A stretch of 9,294 bases of DNA from the NCBI GenBank assembly GCA_003447545.1, contig DLYX01000137.1:1-9294 (forward strand), read 5' to 3'. Within the stretch, counting starts at the first letter, position 1. Each line of letters opens with the position of its first letter. The position numbers were made by a program, and so were the translations under genes. This document shows, one piece after another, positions 6,473 through 9,294 of this stretch. Origin of the DNA: Deltaproteobacteria bacterium. Its GTDB lineage: Bacteria > Desulfobacterota > Binatia > UBA12015. Below the pieces are notes generated by a model. That model was not told the DNA's origin and did not search any database. It saw only the letters and a list, made by a program, of their open reading frames with translations.

Positions 6473-7614
6473 TCGCCAAATTCCGCGAACGGTTTGCCGC
6501 TCCGGCCGGGGTCTGGCGCGCCCCCGGCCGGGTCAATTTGATAGGCGAACACACGGACTATACCGGCGGCCTGGTCCTGCCGATCGCCTTGCCCTGGGAG
6601 ACTCAGGTGGCGGCCGCCGCGCGTGCGGATGGGACTCTTCGCGTTTTTGCCGAGGCTTATCAGGAGACCGTCGAGTTCTCGCTGTCCACCATGCCCGAGC
6701 AACGGCAGGGACATTGGAGCGACTATGTGCTGGGTGTGGCCCACCAATTGCGCCGGCGCAAGATGCTTTCGACAGGCGCTGATTTATTGATTGAGAGCAC
6801 GCTTCCGCCCGGTGCAGGGCTTTCCTCCTCCGCAGCACTTGAAGTCGCTGTCGCGTCCGCACTGCTGAGCTTATCGGAGGAGACGCTCTCGAACCTCGAA
6901 TTGGCCAAGCTCTGTCAGGAGGCGGAGGCCGGTTTCGTCGGCACAGCATGTGGGATCATGGATATGTTCGTGTCCATCACCGCGCGCGAAAGGCATGCCA
7001 CGCTGATCGATTGCCAGCAGTTGACCTCACGGTTTGTGCCCTTGCCGGAGGATTTGACGATTCTGGTCGTGGACACCGGGGTCCGCCATCAGTTGGCTTC
7101 TGGTGAATATAACCAGCGCCGCGCTTCTTGCGAGGAAGGCCTCCGGCGCCTGCGGGCCGAGGGTCTGGCCCTTGTGGCGTTGGCGGATCTTCCGCTTGCT
7201 GACCTCGAGCGTCATGAGGCGGTTCTGGGAACGTTGCTCTATCGTCGTCTTCGACACGTGGTGTCGGAGAATGCACGAGTGCGAGCCACAGTAGCGGCGC
7301 TCGAAGCGGGGAACCTCGACGCGCTGCGACCATTATTTGCCCAGTCGCAGGCGAGCCTTCGCGACGATTATGAGGTGAGTTGCCCCGAGTTGGACCTCCT
7401 CTGCGAAATTGCGACCAATCAACCCGGAGTTTTAGGGGCGCGCATGACAGGTGGTGGCTTTGGCGGATCGGTGGTGGTCCTTACACGTTCTCCGGGGGGC
7501 CTGGGGGACGCCATTCTCAAAGCCTATAGAGAGTCGGCAGGCCTTCCCGGATCTGTTCTCGAAGTTGTCGCCTCCCCGGGCGCCAGTCGATTGCCACTCA
7601 CGGCAAAAAACTGA
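6463..7614 (+). CDS. galK: Galactokinase
   Basis: 383 residues, normal length. It transfers phosphate from ATP to galactose C1, the first committed step of the Leloir pathway, in the cytoplasm. The galactokinase signature GRVNLIGEHTDYTGG is at 22-36, with the sugar-contacting Glu29, His30 and Asp32. The GHMP ATP loop LPPGAGLSSSAAL is at 114-126, the catalytic-Asp motif GIMDM at 164-168 (Asp167) and the third GHMP motif GARMTGGGFGGS at 325-336. VVDTGVRHQLASGEYNQRR (202-220) also matches the family. The residue after the catalytic Asp is Met where most galactokinases have Gln. The N-terminal distance to the signature fits the ATG at 6463, though no ribosome site is visible; two inverted repeats surround this start. 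No galT, galE or galactose transporter lies in the window, so it seems a stand-alone gene. Confidence 0.95.
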   Translation: MSIVAKFRERFAAPAGVWRAPGRVNLIGEHTDYTGGLVLPIALPWETQVAAAARADGTLRVFAEAYQETVEFSLSTMPEQRQGHWSDYVLGVAHQLRRRKMLSTGADLLIESTLPPGAGLSSSAALEVAVASALLSLSEETLSNLELAKLCQEAEAGFVGTACGIMDMFVSITARERHATLIDCQQLTSRFVPLPEDLTILVVDTGVRHQLASGEYNQRRASCEEGLRRLRAEGLALVALADLPLADLERHEAVLGTLLYRRLRHVVSENARVRATVAALEAGNLDALRPLFAQSQASLRDDYEVSCPELDLLCEIATNQPGVLGARMTGGGFGGSVVVLTRSPGGLGDAILKAYRESAGLPGSVLEVVASPGASRLPLTAKN

Positions 7615-7725
7615 CGCTGCGAGCGAGACTTTCCTTCGTGAAAGCGAGGAAAATCAAGCCATTCTCGTGCGCGATCGATGGTCTGATATTTGCTCCCTAT
7701 CTCCAGCACACCTGTTGTAAACGGC

Positions 7726-7742
7726 GGCCCGACAATCGGGCC
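7726..7742. repeat. Perfect hairpin GGCCCGA-CAA-TCGGGCC in the gap after galK
   Basis: A 7-base GC-rich stem with a 3-base loop lies in the 156-base gap 7615-7770, 28 bases before the small-protein start at 7771. No T run follows on either strand, so it does not qualify as a classic intrinsic terminator. It could still halt or stabilise galK messages or structure the leader of the next gene. The rest of the gap holds a weak 5-pair CTTTC/GAAAG hairpin at 7629-7644 and no clear promoter. Confidence 0.4.
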
Positions 7743-7770
7743 TGCATCGCAGGGGGCAAGGGAGATCGGG

Positions 7771-7893
7771 ATGAAAAAAGTGAAATTGGAAACGAAGCGT
7801 TTTCTTCGCCGCTGGACCGTAACGGGGACTGTCCCGGTGACTCGAGTTGCCCTGCTGGGAATGGCATTTCTGGTCGGCATGGTCGCTGCCTAG
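7771..7893 (+). CDS. Putative 40-residue single-pass membrane protein
   Basis: The reading frame encodes MKKVKLETKRFLRRWTVTG and then a hydrophobic C-terminal segment of about 18 residues (VTRVALLGMAFLVGMVAA) ending at the stop. The first half is strongly basic (eight Lys/Arg in the first 15 residues), which predicts an inside N-terminus and a single membrane helix. AGGGAG (7759-7764) sits 6 bases before the ATG, a good ribosome site that supports translation. I recognise no family. It lies between galK and the LLM oxidoreductase on the same strand, 59 bases before the latter. Both genes share an AGGGGGCA block just upstream of their ATGAAAA start (7751-7758 and 7941-7948), so they may be coexpressed. 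It is below the length at which chance can be excluded. Confidence 0.5.
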   Translation: MKKVKLETKRFLRRWTVTGTVPVTRVALLGMAFLVGMVAA

Positions 7894-7952
7894 TTCTCCG
7901 TCGGCTTGTAAATCATCTCGTGATCTGGTGCATCCATCCCAGGGGGCACGGG

Positions 7953-8873
7953 ATGAAAATTGGTATCGGTATTGGAGAGCTTTCGGGGAAACCCGTTGAC
8001 TTGTCGCAGGCAATTGAACAGGCCCGACAGGCCGAAGCTGATGGCTTCGCCTCGGCTTGGGCGCCGAATATCTTCGGGCTCGACGGGATCACCGTCTGTG
8101 CGCTCGCGGGGCAGGTCACCGAGCGTATCGAGTTGGGAACGGCGGTGGTGCCCTCCTATCCAAGGCACCCGACGACGATGGCGCAGCAGGCACTGACAGC
8201 CAACGCGGCCTGCCAGGGACGTTTCACTCTCGGGATCGGACTTTCCCATCCGATCGTGGTCGAGCAGATACTCGGAATGTCCTACGACAAACCGTTCAGC
8301 CATATGCGTGAGTACGTCGAGGCGATCGGGCCTCTCCTTCGCGGGGACGTTCTGGCCCACCAGGGGGAAGAGTTTCGCATTCAGGCACAACTGGGATTCC
8401 CCGGGAGTCAGCCGACCTCCCTGATGATTGCGGCACTGGCGCCCCGGATGCTGGGCCTGGCGGGTGCGCAAACCGATGGCACCATCACATGGATGACCGG
8501 TGTCAAAACGATTCGAGAACATGTGGTGCCGAAGATCAATCAGGCCGCGGAAAAGTCGGGTCGGCCGGCGCCGAGGACCGTTTGTGGCCTGCCGATCGCG
8601 GTGTGCGATGACGTGGATCGAGCGCGGGCCATCGCGGCAAAACTGTTTGTGGTCTACGGCACATTGCCCTCCTACAAGGCAATGCTGGACCTCGAGGGTG
8701 TGGACAGCCCGGGGGGCGTTGCCCTGGTCGGGAACGAGGAGTCGCTGCGAGAGCAGTTGGGTTCGTTGGCCGAGGCCGGCGCTACGGATTTTCTGGCGGC
8801 ACCCTTCCCGGCGGATGAGGATAGCCAGGCGTCGATGGCGCGGACCCGGGAGTTTTTGAAGAGCCTTCTCTAG
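7953..8873 (+). CDS. LLM-class flavin/F420-dependent oxidoreductase
   Basis: 306 residues, a luciferase-like TIM barrel. Family features are the opening strand MKIGIGIGE, QARQAEADGFASAWAPN (23-39), TERIELGTAVVPSYPRHPTTMAQQA (56-80), which is the LLM core, and GRFTLGIGLSH (89-99). A typical PFSHMREYVEAIGPLL helix follows at 114-129 and a W-M-T-G element at 180-183. The short form with an N-terminal GIGIGE strand most resembles F420-dependent members, which pass hydride between reduced F420 and an organic substrate, rather than FMN-dependent monooxygenases; this is recognition by eye. The frame is open back to 7638, but AGGGGG (7941-7946) 6 bases before the ATG at 7953 and the family's usual start fix it there. 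Its stop shares CTAG with the convergent shikimate kinase gene. Confidence 0.88.
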   Translation: MKIGIGIGELSGKPVDLSQAIEQARQAEADGFASAWAPNIFGLDGITVCALAGQVTERIELGTAVVPSYPRHPTTMAQQALTANAACQGRFTLGIGLSHPIVVEQILGMSYDKPFSHMREYVEAIGPLLRGDVLAHQGEEFRIQAQLGFPGSQPTSLMIAALAPRMLGLAGAQTDGTITWMTGVKTIREHVVPKINQAAEKSGRPAPRTVCGLPIAVCDDVDRARAIAAKLFVVYGTLPSYKAMLDLEGVDSPGGVALVGNEESLREQLGSLAEAGATDFLAAPFPADEDSQASMARTREFLKSLL

Positions 8874-9292
8874 TTGGCGTCGGGATGCCCGGGGGGCAGG
8901 ATGCCCGTGGCTGCGTAGTATTTCTCCAAAACGGCACCTGCGATCTGGTGCTTGCGGAGGTCGCGCGCGTCGATCACGTCGTGAGCGGCCTCGCGATACC
9001 AGGGATCCCGCCGTTGCATGATCTGACTGAAGGATTTTTCTTCCGAAAGGTCTGGTCGATTTTGATCGCCTCGTATTTTTTGTTCGAGGAACCCAACGTC
9101 GCGCTGCAGGTAGAGAACCACCGAATCTTTTCGCAGTGCCTCGACTTTGCTGGCAGAGAAGATCTCCTGCCCTTCGCTGTCGAGGTCGACGACCACTCCG
9201 CCTCCGCAATCGATCAGCTGCCATTCGGTAAATTGCGTGACGCGATGTACGACCGCCGTTTCGATTTCCCGAAACTCATGCCATCCGCGAGC
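8870..9292 (-). CDS. aroK: Shikimate kinase, C-terminal part (cut by window edge)
   Basis: 140 codons of the 3' portion are inside the window; the start and the Walker A region lie beyond the right edge. Visible are the shikimate-binding FREIET element (about residue 7 of the visible part), the CGGG glycine motif preceded by a hydrophobic strand (QLIDCGGGVV), an LYLQRDV strand, and NRPDLSEE, which matches the conserved Arg-Pro of the LID region. RRDPWYREAAHDVIDA matches the R-x-P-x-Y-x-E-x-A helix. Shikimate kinase phosphorylates shikimate with ATP in chorismate and aromatic amino acid synthesis, in the cytoplasm. The CGGG replaces the usual TGGG, a mild variation. A GTG at 9196 inside the frame is not the start, because homology extends well upstream of it. 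Convergent with the LLM gene; the two stop codons overlap. The symbol follows the family; aroK versus aroL is not resolvable. Confidence 0.85.
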   Translation of the reverse strand, partial: ARGWHEFREIETAVVHRVTQFTEWQLIDCGGGVVVDLDSEGQEIFSASKVEALRKDSVVLYLQRDVGFLEQKIRGDQNRPDLSEEKSFSQIMQRRDPWYREAAHDVIDARDLRKHQIAGAVLEKYYAATGILPPGHPDAN

Positions 9293-9294
9293 AG

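Noticed and set aside
6399..6554. 52-residue upstream extension of the double HCCA/DsbA-like protein
   Set aside because: It would overlap galK antisense. The ATG at 6398 has AAGGA at good spacing.
7629..7644. CTTTC/GAAAG hairpin after galK as a terminator
   Set aside because: Only five pairs, a mismatched loop closing pair and no T tract.
7638..7952. 105-residue upstream extension of the LLM gene
   Set aside because: It lacks the family N-terminus, runs through the hairpin at 7726-7742, and the ATG at 7953 has a good ribosome site directly before the first barrel strand.
7890..9224. 444-codon open frame on the minus strand
   Set aside because: Its product is Arg/Pro/Gln-rich with no domain, and it runs antisense to the well-supported LLM gene and out of frame with the shikimate kinase. 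It is a GC-rich shadow frame.

Overview
This is a GC-rich bacterial window (judged by eye, about 60% GC) with tightly packed protein genes and short gaps on both strands. I see no rRNA, tRNA, CRISPR array, insertion sequence or phage gene. The gene set is a galactokinase, a shikimate kinase, a DUF1295 membrane reductase, a luciferase-like (LLM) probably F420-linked oxidoreductase, SRPBCC, YciI-like and DUF7064-like proteins, and a double DsbA/HCCA-isomerase-like protein. This suits a soil or aquatic bacterium with broad lipid or small-molecule metabolism. A Myxococcota/Desulfobacterota-like or Binatota-like lineage is my guess; nothing in the window fixes the taxonomy.

Layout. (1) 1-139, minus: N-terminus of a membrane-associated protein cut by the window edge, with a good sigma70-type promoter at 217-245. 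(2) 274-1140, plus: DUF1295/steroid-reductase-like integral membrane protein. (3) 1159-1575, minus: SRPBCC protein, convergent with the previous gene and divergent from the next. (4) 1690-3934, plus: a three-gene unit with overlapping or near-touching genes, encoding a Gfo/Idh/MocA oxidoreductase, a YciI-like protein and a DUF7064/AttH-like protein. (5) 4047-4715, plus: a PadR-family regulator with a strong ribosome binding site and a small palindrome upstream. (6) 4654-4995 and 5064-6398, minus: a small exported protein of unknown function whose 3' end overlaps padR antisense, and upstream of it a 444-residue double thioredoxin-fold protein. (7) 6463-7614, plus: galactokinase, divergent from the previous gene, with two perfect inverted repeats around its start. 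(8) 7771-7893, plus: a 40-residue putative membrane protein. (9) 7953-8873, plus: LLM-class oxidoreductase. (10) 8870-9292, minus: 3' part of a shikimate kinase, sharing a CTAG with the oxidoreductase so that both stop codons overlap.

No single obvious pathway links all genes. The clearest functional unit is the Gfo/Idh-YciI-DUF7064 set, perhaps with PadR downstream as a ligand-responsive regulator. The other genes look like individually controlled housekeeping or accessory enzymes. I found no clear previously undescribed system. The most unusual signals are the structured galK start, the degenerate duplicated HCCA/DsbA-like protein, the three-gene unit of unknown substrate, the small membrane protein and a marked excess of the palindrome CGATCG.
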